From CAYQJV01 sp964417925 (GTDB taxonomy: Bacteria; Hydrothermota; Tepidihabitantia; B3-TA06; CAYQJV01), in assembly GCA_964417925.1 (NCBI GenBank), contig CAYQJV010000015.1, positions 1 through 31,298 of the forward strand: 31,298 nucleotides of DNA. Direction: 5' to 3'. The stretch's first letter is position 1, and each line of letters opens with the position of its first letter. Below are positions 14,263 to 22,266 of this stretch, one piece after another. Below the pieces are notes generated by a model. The model was not told the DNA's origin and did no database searches. It worked only from the letters and a program-made list of their open reading frames with translations. A program made the position numbers and the translations under genes.

Positions 14263-16278
14263 ATGGAAGATTGTATTAAAAAAATTCTGAGTAGTTCAGG
14301 AAAACCTCTTACATTGCTACAAATTTCAAAAAGAGCAGGATATGGTAAAAAGGGGATGAAAAAGATAAAAAAAGTATTGAAAATTATGGAACAGAAAGGA
14401 GAAGTTCTTAGGAAGGGGAAAAAATATCTGCTTGCAGAGGTTAAGACAGGGGTTTTTAAAAGATACAAGGGAGGGTTTGGGTTTGTATTACAAGAAGAGG
14501 AAGAAGATATATACATTCCCAGAAAAGAGGCAAAGAAGGTTCAAACAGGAGATATTGTGAAGGTGGTTATTACAGGTAAAAAAAGGAAACCAGAAGGAAA
14601 GATAGTGGATATAGTTAAAAAAAGTGAAAAGAAACTTACAGGAACATGGATAAACAATAAGATAGTGCCAGATGATCCACATCTTCCTGTGTTTTTAATA
14701 AAAAAGAAAACAAATATTCCCCAAAAAGTTGTTTTCTCAGCTAGAAAAAAGATAAAGATAGAAAAAATCTTAGGGAAAGAGGACGATCCTAAGGTAGATG
14801 TAGAGGTAATAATTGCTCGCTATGGTTTTTCAAAGGAGTTTCCCCAGCCTGTCATTTGGGAGTCTCAAATAAAAAAGAAAATTCCCAAAGTAAGTAGAGA
14901 TTTAACCCAAGAAATTGTATTTACAATAGATCCCAAAAACGCTAAGGATTTTGATGATGCTATATCCATTGAAAGGACAAAAAAAGGATTTATATTGGGA
15001 GTACATATTGCAGATGTTTCATACTGGGTGGGAGAGAAATCAGCTACAGATAAAGAAGCAAGAAATAGAGGAACAAGTGTGTATTTGTTAGATACGGTTA
15101 TCCCTATGCTCCCCCATGCCATATCTTCAGATAAAGGTTCTTTGCAACCCGGTAAGAGAAGACTTGCATTTTCAGTGGTGATGTATTTTAATAAAAAGGG
15201 AGAGATGTTAAGTAAAGAATTTTTCCCTTCTCTCATACATTCTAAAGCCAGACTTACATATGAAGATGCAATGAGAATTATTGAGAATATACCTTTAGAG
15301 GATTCAGAGACTCAAATAAAAGTAGATTTAAAAAAATTACGAGATAAACTAAAAATAGCAGAGGAATTATGTGATATCTTATGGGAACAAAGAAAGAAAA
15401 GAGGAGGACTGGATTTTGATCTTCCAGAACCATTTTTTGTATTTATGCCAGGAGGCAAAATACAGGATATATATCCTTCGCTAAGACTAAAGACCCACAG
15501 GATGATTGAAGAATTTATGATATCAGCGAATAGAGCAGTTGCAGAATGCATGGTAAAACACGATGTCCCATGTATTTTTAGGGTGCATGAACCGCCCCAA
15601 AAATCAAAGATTGAGGAACTTGAAAAATTAACAGAAAGTATTCTGGGGGAGAAAATAGAGATAAAACACCAGAAGGATATAAATTTATTACTTGAAAAGG
15701 CAAAAGAGAAAAAAAGGGAAAAATTAATCTCCTATCTTGTTTTAAGATCTCTTGCAAAAGCAAAATATCAAGTAGAAAATACAGGACACTTTGGTCTTGC
15801 TTTAGAGGAGTATCTTCATTTTACTTCTCCGATACGAAGATATCCTGACCTTGTGGTACACAGAATATTGAAGGATGTTTTAAAGAATAAGATAAAAAGA
15901 GATAAAGAATGGATTAAATATCTTGAAGAAACTGCCTCGATAGCTTCGGAGAGAGAGGAAATAGCAGAAGAAGCTGAATGGGAGCTGTGGGATTTAAAAA
16001 AGGCAGAATTCATGCAGAACAAATTAGGAGAAATTTTTGAAGGGATAGTTACAGATATAATAGGTGCTGGTATTTTTGTCACTGTTGAAGAACATCTTGT
16101 AGAAGGGTTTATCCCTATTGAGGCTTTTAAAAAAGTTCTCTTTTATTCACCTGAGAAAATAGCTTTGGTTGATAGAAGAAATAAGGAGTTTTTAAAAATT
16201 GGAGATAGAATAAAAGTTCAAGTTGCCTTTGTAAACAAGTGGCAGAAGAGAATCGATTTTGTACCGGTTAACAAATAG
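14263..16278 (+). CDS. rnr: Ribonuclease R (VacB/RNB family 3'-5' exoribonuclease)
   Basis: A 671-residue RNase R. Domain order: winged-helix-like N-terminus (about 1-58), OB/cold-shock domains (about 60-110 and 125-190), RNB catalytic domain (about 210-550) and a C-terminal S1 domain (about 580-670). The four metal-binding aspartates are intact in TIDPKNAKDFDDA (Asp223, 229, 231, 232), with HIADVSYWV after them; the FTSPIRRYPDLVVHR motif near residue 520 is also intact. The enzyme degrades structured RNA processively and helps tRNA/rRNA quality control. The start is ATG 14263 without a Shine-Dalgarno; the promoter position suggests leaderless translation. The next gene overlaps its end by 20 nt. 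Confidence 0.97.
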   Translation: MEDCIKKILSSSGKPLTLLQISKRAGYGKKGMKKIKKVLKIMEQKGEVLRKGKKYLLAEVKTGVFKRYKGGFGFVLQEEEEDIYIPRKEAKKVQTGDIVKVVITGKKRKPEGKIVDIVKKSEKKLTGTWINNKIVPDDPHLPVFLIKKKTNIPQKVVFSARKKIKIEKILGKEDDPKVDVEVIIARYGFSKEFPQPVIWESQIKKKIPKVSRDLTQEIVFTIDPKNAKDFDDAISIERTKKGFILGVHIADVSYWVGEKSATDKEARNRGTSVYLLDTVIPMLPHAISSDKGSLQPGKRRLAFSVVMYFNKKGEMLSKEFFPSLIHSKARLTYEDAMRIIENIPLEDSETQIKVDLKKLRDKLKIAEELCDILWEQRKKRGGLDFDLPEPFFVFMPGGKIQDIYPSLRLKTHRMIEEFMISANRAVAECMVKHDVPCIFRVHEPPQKSKIEELEKLTESILGEKIEIKHQKDINLLLEKAKEKKREKLISYLVLRSLAKAKYQVENTGHFGLALEEYLHFTSPIRRYPDLVVHRILKDVLKNKIKRDKEWIKYLEETASIASEREEIAEEAEWELWDLKKAEFMQNKLGEIFEGIVTDIIGAGIFVTVEEHLVEGFIPIEAFKKVLFYSPEKIALVDRRNKEFLKIGDRIKVQVAFVNKWQKRIDFVPVNK

Positions 16279-16657
16279 AGGAGTATACTTACTTATCATA
16301 AAGATGAGAAAGAATAAAATAATCAATGTTGGGGCCTTAGGGAAAATTCTCTTTCTCAAAGGGTACTATCTCTACGTAGGGTCTGGATTCCAGAATTTAC
16401 ATAGAAGAATAGAAAGACATCTTAAAAAAAATAAAAATCTAAGGTGGCATATAGACTATCTTTTGAAAGAGGCAGAGATACATGAGGTCATAATTATTTA
16501 TACTTGTAAAAAAGTTGAATGCAAGATAGCACAGATTCTATCTAAAAAATTTAAATCGGTTAAAAATTTTGGATGTTCTGATTGTAAGTGTTTTTCTCAT
16601 CTATTCTACTCAAAAGAGTATCCCAAAAATTTGACACTTTTTTTGAAAGGCATATAA
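16259..16657 (+). CDS. GIY-YIG nuclease-fold protein, DUF123 type
   Basis: A 132-residue protein of the DUF123 branch of the GIY-YIG endonuclease superfamily, common in archaea and scattered bacteria. Seen: GVY near residues 8-10, YYLYVGSG (the YIG equivalent, about 37-43), an Arg pair at 49-50 and His53, the family motif RWHIDYLL, and the cysteine/His end GCSDCKCFSHLF. The start must lie before the GVY motif; the only usual start codon there is TTG at 16259 inside the rnr 3' end, with GAGGAG located just downstream of it. The first ATG (16304) would delete the motif. It is co-transcribed with rnr. The biological substrate of DUF123 proteins is unknown; DNA or RNA cleavage is inferred from the fold. 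Confidence 0.85.
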   Translation: MYRLTNRGVYLLIIKMRKNKIINVGALGKILFLKGYYLYVGSGFQNLHRRIERHLKKNKNLRWHIDYLLKEAEIHEVIIIYTCKKVECKIAQILSKKFKSVKNFGCSDCKCFSHLFYSKEYPKNLTLFLKGI

Positions 16658-16658
16658 T
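16631..16658 (+). promoter_or_regulatory. Candidate promoter of the HAD-acpS operon (TTGACA-N16-TATAAT)
   Basis: Perfect consensus elements TTGACA (16631-16636) and TATAAT (16653-16658) with 16 bp between, embedded in the last codons of the GIY-YIG gene. The ATG at 16667 is 8 nt beyond the -10, giving a leader of about 0-3 nt. No Shine-Dalgarno is present. Confidence 0.7.
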
Positions 16659-16666
16659 TTATTAAA

Positions 16667-17353
16667 ATGAAGATAAAAGGTGTTATCTTTGATTTAGACA
16701 ATACTCTTCTTGATTTCATGAGGATGAAGGAGGAAGCAGTAAATGCTGCTATTTATGCTATGATAGATGCAGGACTTGAGATGCCTTTTGAGGAAGCAAA
16801 GAGAAAGATATACGAAATATATGAAAAAAAGGGTATAGAATATCAGGAAGTTTTTGATGAGTTTTTAAAAGAAGTGTACGGTGAGATAGATTATAGAATA
16901 CATGCAGCAGGAGTAGTAGGATATAGGAAAGCGAGAGAGGGAGCATTGGCGTTGTATCCCCATGTACATATGACATTGATAGAACTTGTAAAAAGAGGGT
17001 TAAAACTTGGTGTGGTATCTGATGCTCCTAAGAAACAGGCTTGGCTTAGGCTTGCTACTCTTGGACTTCATCATCTTTTTGATGCAGTGGTGACTTTTGA
17101 AGATACAGGTAAGAGAAAACCAGCAAGAGAGCCATTTGAATTGATTTTGAAATTGTTAAATTTAAAACCTTCTGAATCTATAATGGTTGGTGATTGGGCA
17201 GAGAGGGATATAGTAGGTGCGAAAACCATAGGGATGGTAACAGTTTTTGCAAGGTATGGAGATACCTTTGGAACGGTTAATTCAGGTGCAGATTATGAGA
17301 TAAATGATATAAAAGAGCTCATAAAAATTGTAGATGAGTTAAATCGTGATTAA
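16667..17353 (+). CDS. HAD-superfamily phosphatase (subfamily IA)
   Basis: A 228-residue haloacid dehalogenase-type hydrolase. Motif I FDLDNTLLDF carries the nucleophile Asp9 and general acid Asp11. Motif II is VVSDAPKKQAW (Ser of the phosphate pocket), motif III the Lys in GKRKPAREPF, and motif IV GDWAERDIVGAK with its acidic pair. A helical cap lies between motifs I and II (about residues 16-95). The pattern resembles the CTE7 group that includes archaeal-type sugar or glyceraldehyde phosphate phosphatases. The substrate cannot be read from sequence. Its end overlaps acpS by 8 nt. It appears to be the first gene of a transcription unit with a near-leaderless start. Confidence 0.9.
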   Translation: MKIKGVIFDLDNTLLDFMRMKEEAVNAAIYAMIDAGLEMPFEEAKRKIYEIYEKKGIEYQEVFDEFLKEVYGEIDYRIHAAGVVGYRKAREGALALYPHVHMTLIELVKRGLKLGVVSDAPKKQAWLRLATLGLHHLFDAVVTFEDTGKRKPAREPFELILKLLNLKPSESIMVGDWAERDIVGAKTIGMVTVFARYGDTFGTVNSGADYEINDIKELIKIVDELNRD

Positions 17354-17720
17354 AGGAATAGGCATAGATGTCGTAGAGGTAAAGAGAATTGAAAAGGTCT
17401 ATCGTAAATTTGGAAATAGATTTTTAAAAAAAGTTTATACCGATAGAGAAATAGAATTTTGTAATAAAAGAAAGAATATGTTTCTCTCCCTTGCTTCCAG
17501 GTTTGCAGCTAAGGAAGCCTTTATGAAAGCCCTTGGCAGAGGATTTCTTGGAGGACTTCGGTGGAAAGACATAGAAATAGAAGATACAGAGCTTTCACTT
17601 CCCAGAATAAAATTGTACGGGAAGGCAAAAGAGCTCAATGAAAATAGCAGTATTTATCTTAGTGTAAGTCATATAGAGGATATCGCTACTGCAGTAGTGG
17701 TAAGGGAAGCAAAAGAATAA
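17346..17720 (+). CDS. acpS: Holo-[acyl-carrier-protein] synthase
   Basis: A 124-residue phosphopantetheinyl transferase of the trimeric AcpS type. It moves 4'-phosphopantetheine from CoA to the serine of apo-ACP, activating fatty-acid synthesis. Motifs: GIGIDVVEVKRIE with the Mg2+-binding Asp8, RFAAKEAFMKALG with the catalytic Glu/Lys, and YLSVSHIEDIATAVVV near the end. Length is typical. The start is GTG at 17346, inside the HAD gene's final codons. It is a clear housekeeping gene lying immediately before the damaged glycosyltransferase locus. Confidence 0.96.
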   Translation: MIKGIGIDVVEVKRIEKVYRKFGNRFLKKVYTDREIEFCNKRKNMFLSLASRFAAKEAFMKALGRGFLGGLRWKDIEIEDTELSLPRIKLYGKAKELNENSSIYLSVSHIEDIATAVVVREAKE

Positions 17721-17722
17721 AA

Positions 17723-18755
17723 ATGAAGAAGAGAAATAACAACATACTTTTTATTTTTCCTTACTTTTCTCCTCAAAAAGGAGCAGCTTCCAGAAGAGCT
17801 TTTTTTACTATTAAATATGTTTCTGAAATTATAACTAAAAAAATAGATGTACTTGTAGTATGTAATAAGAATTTCACGGTAAATTTTCCTGAAAGAAATA
17901 AAGGAAATATAAATGTATCATCTGTAAGTATTCAATGCTATTTAAAAGATTTAATAGGACATATTGAGTATATTTGGATGCTTTTCAAAATTTTGAGAAG
18001 AAAATACAGTATGATTTTTATTTCCTGCCCTCCCACCATTATGAGCTTTAAAAATAATGATTAAGTCTTCGTGTACAGTGATACTTACGGTGTCTGAATA
18101 TTTAAAAATGTTTATTCAGAAGAATTGTAAGTTGAATAAACCAGTGTATTTGTTGAGAAATGGTACAATACCTGAATATTTTACAGAGGAGAAGTTTGAA
18201 TCTAAAGAGATAGATTTAATTTATGCAGGAATGCTTACGAGGTATCGGAGAATTGAAGATATTATGAAATTTTTGCATTTGTTGTTTAAACACGGCAAAT
18301 ATAAAGTAGTTTTTCTTTCTAGAGGATTAGAGAGATACAAAGCTTTAAAGATTGATCTGTTTTTAAAAAAATATTCCTTAGAGGACAAAGTGATTTTTTC
18401 TTCAATGGTGGATTATTCAAGTATGATCGAGTACTTGGAAAAAAGTAAGGTAGGATTAATTGCTTTACCGGATGATACTCCTTTTGCAGGAGCTATAGGA
18501 GTTAAGGTTTATGATTACTTAACCGCTGGAATTCCTATAGTATGTATAGGAGCACCTGATAAACATCCAGAGTTGAATGAAACTATAAAAGAATGTGGTG
18601 TCATTTCAAACGATTTGAATAGTTTAGTACATTATACATTGGAATTAATCAACAACAATATTGAATACAACTTTTTGAAGAAAAAATATAAAAAAATGAG
18701 AGAAAAAATGAACTTTAAAAAAGAGATATACTTGTTGATTAAAAATTTATTTTAA
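17723..18755 (+). pseudogene. Glycosyltransferase family 4 (WbuB-like) gene with internal deletion and frameshift
   Basis: Two adjacent open frames look like the two ends of one GT4 gene. 17723-18064 encodes the N-terminal Rossmann start (FIFPYFSPQKGAASRRAF and, near residue 100, IFISCPPTIMSF), then runs into a stop. 18057-18755 encodes a C-terminal GT-B domain: SCTVILTVSEYL, LLRNGTIPEYF, DLIYAGML, FSSMVDYSSMIEYL, a Glu-poor nucleotide-binding tail and VKVYDYLTAGIPIV. The second frame is actually open from about 18045. In WbuB-like enzymes some 80-100 residues (acceptor-domain centre) normally separate these parts and are missing here, so a deletion plus frame change around 18040-18057 is inferred. 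The N-terminal ATG lies 2 nt after acpS. Two separately functional halves are unlikely but cannot be excluded. Confidence 0.7.
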
Positions 18756-18757
18756 CC

Positions 18758-19045
18758 ATGAAAAAGAAAAGAATAGTATACATTAGAAATGTAAGTTCCC
18801 AGTTTATTATTAAATCTAAACCTGCTATAAATTTTCCAGTGAGTTTTAGAGTTTTTGAAATTCAAACAGCGAGTGGGGGTAAGGTTGGAAAGATAGTTAA
18901 GGAGAATTTTTGGGATATGGTGATTGATTATAAAGAGATTAGCTTTCCTCTTACAGAAACTTTGATTGAACAAATACTTTTAACATATGTTAAAGTAAAG
19001 GTTAAAAGGCTTGTTTGTATATATAATAGAGATAAAACAGAATGA
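18758..19045 (+). CDS. Small uncharacterised protein in the glycosyltransferase locus
   Basis: I do not recognise this 95-residue protein. It is basic, without a signal peptide or membrane segment, and has no cysteines beyond one near the end (VCIYNRD). It starts 2 nt after the stop of the preceding broken glycosyltransferase and its stop overlaps the ATG of a 32-codon frame (ATGA). Given the decay next door, it may itself be a remnant of a larger glycan gene. It could equally be a genuine short gene. Confidence 0.4.
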   Translation: MKKKRIVYIRNVSSQFIIKSKPAINFPVSFRVFEIQTASGGKVGKIVKENFWDMVIDYKEISFPLTETLIEQILLTYVKVKVKRLVCIYNRDKTE

Positions 19046-19140
19046 TAATAATAGAAGCGTTAAAAGAGAGTACTAAAACTTTAGAAATAATCTTTTCAAT
19101 TCATTCAAGGATTGAGAAGATAAGAGTAAATCTATGCTAA
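19042..19140 (+). CDS. Possible 32-residue small ORF bridging to the GT4 gene
   Basis: An ATG overlaps the preceding stop (ATGA) and runs 32 codons, ending at a TAA that overlaps the ATG of the next gene (ATGCTAA). The peptide is amphipathic and has no recognised family. Chained overlaps on both sides are compatible with translational coupling or with the remnant of a longer gene. Its existence as a protein is uncertain. Confidence 0.25.
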   Translation: MIIIEALKESTKTLEIIFSIHSRIEKIRVNLC

Positions 19141-20285
19141 GAGAGAGATTAAAAATTTTATTTCTTCCCGCATGGTATCCAAATGAGGAAAATCCAGTAG
19201 AAGGAATTTTTATAAAAGAGTTTGCACAAGCCGTATCTTTGTATAATGATGTAATAGTAATGTATGCAAGAAGATCCAAGTATCTTATAAAAAAAAGATT
19301 TATTGTATTTTCAGATAAAAAAGAAAACGGTATTAGAACTATAAGGATATACTATAAACCATTCAGCATCAATAAACTTTCTTATCCAGTATATTTGCAT
19401 GTGATCAAAGAGGTGTTTAAAAAAATATTTAAAGATGAGCCTCCTGATATAATTAATGCTCATGTGTTCTCTGCAGGAGTACCTGCCGTTATTCTTGGGA
19501 GATTGTATAAAATTCCTGTAGTTATTACCGAACACTGGTCTGGATTTATAAGAAAATCAATTAAATTTAAAGATTTATTGAAGATTCGTTTTGCAATGAA
19601 TAGAGCCAATATTGTACTTCCGGTTAGTAAATTATTACAGAAAGCAATCAGTGATTATGGGATTAAGAATAAGTTCTTAGTAATTCCCAATGTTGTAAAT
19701 ACAAAGATATTCTATCCGGTACGTATATCTTCCAATAAATGTGCTGCAAAAAAAATACTTTTTGTGGGATTGTTAACCCCTGCTAAAGGAATTGCATACC
19801 TTTTAAAATCTATCGCTGTGTTAAAAAACAAAAGAAAGGATTTTGTTCTTCAAATAGTAGGTGATGGCCCCTACAGAAAGATGTATGAGAATATGGTAAT
19901 AGAATTGGGTATTCAAAAATTCGTTAATTTTTATGGATTAAAAACAAAAAATGAAGTAGCAAAATTTATGCAAAACTGTACTTTCTTTGTAACCCCCAGT
20001 ATATATGAAACATTTAATGTAACCTGCATAGAAGCTATGGCATGTGGTAAACCTGTTGTAGCTACTACTTTGGATGTTTTTAAGGAAAAGATAAATAGAG
20101 AAAGAGGTGTTTTGGTACCTCCTAAGAACAGTAAAGCTTTAGCAGACGCTTTAAACTTTATGCTTGATAATTATCAATGCTATTCTCCTATTGAAATATC
20201 CCGCTATGTTATAAGAAATTTCAGCTACGAGAGCGTAGGTAAAAAACTTGATAAAATATACAGGGGTGTTAAAGGAATTCATTGA
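19134..20285 (+). CDS. Glycosyltransferase family 4, intact
   Basis: A full-length (383-residue) retaining GT-B glycosyltransferase. N-terminal domain: ILFLPAWYPNEENPVEGIFI, DIINAHVFSAG and VVITEHWSGF. C-terminal nucleotide-binding domain: KILFVGLLTPAKGI, LQIVGDGPYRK, NFYGLKTKNEVAKFM, and the nucleotide-sugar E(x7)E motif in YETFNVTCIEAMACGKPVVAT. It probably adds a sugar to a cell-surface glycan. The only start giving the full N-terminal motif is ATG 19134, overlapping the 32-codon frame; no strong Shine-Dalgarno is seen. It is the last gene of the plus-strand unit and appears functional, in contrast to the damaged glycosyltransferase upstream. Confidence 0.93.
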   Translation: MLRERLKILFLPAWYPNEENPVEGIFIKEFAQAVSLYNDVIVMYARRSKYLIKKRFIVFSDKKENGIRTIRIYYKPFSINKLSYPVYLHVIKEVFKKIFKDEPPDIINAHVFSAGVPAVILGRLYKIPVVITEHWSGFIRKSIKFKDLLKIRFAMNRANIVLPVSKLLQKAISDYGIKNKFLVIPNVVNTKIFYPVRISSNKCAAKKILFVGLLTPAKGIAYLLKSIAVLKNKRKDFVLQIVGDGPYRKMYENMVIELGIQKFVNFYGLKTKNEVAKFMQNCTFFVTPSIYETFNVTCIEAMACGKPVVATTLDVFKEKINRERGVLVPPKNSKALADALNFMLDNYQCYSPIEISRYVIRNFSYESVGKKLDKIYRGVKGIH

Positions 20286-20296
20286 TAATTAAAGTT

Positions 20297-20879
20297 TCAT
20301 AACCGCTGTAATAAAGAATTTTCCTCAGTAAATTCGACTCGGAATAATTTTTTCATATCGGCATTACCATCCGATAATTCTGTTGTTTAAATCAACAATT
20401 GTTACACCATCACCTGCTCCAGGAGTAAATATGTCCTTCAAATGCTGTGGTGTCTTCTATAGAGAATCTCTTTTCGCTCCCCCACATAATGTATGCATCT
20501 GCTCCATCCCATAAGTGCCAATCATCCATAGTACACCATAGCATGTTTAAGTAACCATCATTATCAATATCTGCTGCAGGGATAGATCCATGTGATGGGG
20601 AAGAAATAAAAGAATCTTTTTACAAAAACCATTGGGTCCTCCGTAAAAGATGTATGAATAGCATGCATCTTCTCCATTTAGACCATTTTCATTAATAGAA
20701 ATTAAATCTGGATATCCGTTATAATCAAGATCCCAGTTATTACCAGGTAATGCAAGTTCTCCCTCTTTTGTAACATATATATCAAGTTCTATTCCTCCAG
20801 GTACATATCCCTGTAAAAAATCTTCACGCGAGTCGTTTATCCATACAATTGTAGTAGATATAATTACTGTAAGAAGCAT
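20297..20879 (-). pseudogene. Decayed FG-GAP/VCBS-repeat secreted protein gene
   Basis: This nearly 600-bp stretch on the minus strand encodes pieces of an integrin-like FG-GAP/VCBS propeller in different frames. Frame 1 (from 20879): signal-like start MLLTVIISTTIVW, then LDYNGYPDLISINENG and YIFYGGPNGF. After a short A run at about 20615-20622 the sense continues in another frame: SIPAADIDNDGYLNMLW, DAYIMWGSEKRFS and FEGHI. At about 20427-20430 it shifts again (GAGDGVTIVDLNN), and a further shift at about 20370-20380 leads to DGNADMKKLF and a stop near 20297. Three shifts in this short span, with motifs preserved on either side, show recent decay. It is divergent from the NHL gene. The original product was probably a longer exported surface protein. 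Confidence 0.8.
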
Positions 20880-20948
20880 GGTTGAATTATATTAATAATG
20901 GAAGAGAAGAAAAGTCAATTTTGCAAGGTTCAAACATTTTCTTTTTTC

Positions 20949-20976
20949 TTGACTTCTTTAAGAAATTGATTAAATT
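20949..20976 (+). promoter_or_regulatory. Candidate leaderless promoter of the NHL-protein gene (TTGACT-N16-TAAATT)
   Basis: TTGACT at 20949-20954, 16 bp, TAAATT at 20971-20976, then six bases to the ATG at 20983. There is no Shine-Dalgarno. Position and spacing match the rnr and GT39-like promoters. It would drive NHL protein, PorV-like barrel and lipid kinase. Confidence 0.5.
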
Positions 20977-20982
20977 TTAAAA

Positions 20983-22266
20983 ATGTGGAAAATTATATTT
21001 ATATTTTTGATAAATGCATATAGACCTTCTACATTGGTGATTCCACCTTTTAAACATACCTTAGGGTATCATAGAGCTTCCAAGTTTTACCTTAAACTTT
21101 ACTTAGGAAGCGATTTTGAGTTTAAAGATCCTCAAGGTATTGCTGCAGTTAAATTAAAAGAACTGGATAATCCTAAAACTACAAGAGATGACGATGATCT
21201 TACTCTTTTTGCAGTTCATTCAGGAGCTTGTGAGATCGTGTACAATGTTGGATTCATTAGACTTGCAAGGTATGGTAAAAAAGGAAGTGGAATTGGAGAA
21301 TTTCTTTATCCACGCGGGATATGCGCAAATCCGGATGGTGATATATATATAGCTGATACAGGAAACAATAGAATAGTACATCTCAAATATAAAAATGGAA
21401 AGTTAGAATGGATTGGTACCATAGAAAAGGATTTCAAAAAACCACGACAGATAGCAATGGATTCTGAAGGTAACTTATATATCACAGATACTGAAAATGA
21501 CAGAGTGGTAGTAATTTCCAAAAATGGAGAAATAAAGTTCATATGGGAAAGAGATTTAAATAAACCAGATGGAATTGCAGTAATAGACAAAAATGCTTCT
21601 TATAATTATTATCATGACGACTATGTGGTGATTATAGATAATAACAATAAAAGAATACAGCAGTTTAATAGGTATGGAAAGCTTCTTAGGAGAATTACGT
21701 ATAAAGAAATGGGATTGGACGATGCATATTTTGCATACTGTGCTATTGACTACTATGGTAATATATGGGTTACTGATTCCAAAAATCATATGATACATAA
21801 GTTTGATAATAAGCTACATTATATAATATCCTTAGGGAAAGAAGGTACAGGAGATTACGAATTCTATTCTCCCCGGGGTATTTCCATTTGGAGGAGATTT
21901 GGACAAGTGTTCATTGTAGAGAAAGAGGGAGGGCAGTACTATTGGATAGGAGTGGATGGGTATATAGTGGGATGTTTCCCTGATCCTATGAAGTATAAGA
22001 GTGCAGGAACTACTATAGCTCTTTATCTTACAGAGACTGCAGAGGTAAAAATGGAGATACTGGATGAGGAAGGAAATGTTATAAGAAAATTCCCCAAGCA
22101 CATTGAAAAGATAGGTGAGGCATTAATAGTATGGGACGGAAGAGACAGTAATGGTGAGTTTGTAGAACCAGGAGAATATACCATTAGAGCGATAATAAGG
22201 GCTACATATGCGTCGCGTAGGTATTTTAAAAAAGAACTTAAGTATACTCTTAAAGTGGTAGAATGA
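20983..22266 (+). CDS. NHL-repeat propeller with FlgD-like C-terminal domain, exported
   Basis: A 427-residue protein. A short hydrophobic N-terminus (MWKIIFIFLINAY) may be a signal peptide. Residues about 90-330 hold NHL repeats, for example GEFLYPRGICANPDGDIYIA followed by DTGNNRIV, then KPRQIAMDSEGNLYITDTEN, KPDGIAVI and YGNIWVTDSKNHMI, which predict a six-bladed beta-propeller. The last 80 residues form a FlgD-Ig-like module ending WDGRDSNGEFVEPGEYTI, a common C-terminal adaptor in secreted proteins of FCB-type bacteria. It is probably periplasmic or surface-exposed; the ligand is unknown. The start lies 6 nt after a -10-like element with no Shine-Dalgarno. Its stop overlaps the next ATG (ATGATAG), coupling it to the PorV-like barrel. 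Confidence 0.87.
   Translation: MWKIIFIFLINAYRPSTLVIPPFKHTLGYHRASKFYLKLYLGSDFEFKDPQGIAAVKLKELDNPKTTRDDDDLTLFAVHSGACEIVYNVGFIRLARYGKKGSGIGEFLYPRGICANPDGDIYIADTGNNRIVHLKYKNGKLEWIGTIEKDFKKPRQIAMDSEGNLYITDTENDRVVVISKNGEIKFIWERDLNKPDGIAVIDKNASYNYYHDDYVVIIDNNNKRIQQFNRYGKLLRRITYKEMGLDDAYFAYCAIDYYGNIWVTDSKNHMIHKFDNKLHYIISLGKEGTGDYEFYSPRGISIWRRFGQVFIVEKEGGQYYWIGVDGYIVGCFPDPMKYKSAGTTIALYLTETAEVKMEILDEEGNVIRKFPKHIEKIGEALIVWDGRDSNGEFVEPGEYTIRAIIRATYASRRYFKKELKYTLKVVE

Noticed and set aside
18057..18755. Independent short GT4 gene
   Set aside because: The frame is open before its ATG, has no ribosome-binding site, and lacks the N-terminal domain that sits just upstream in another frame.
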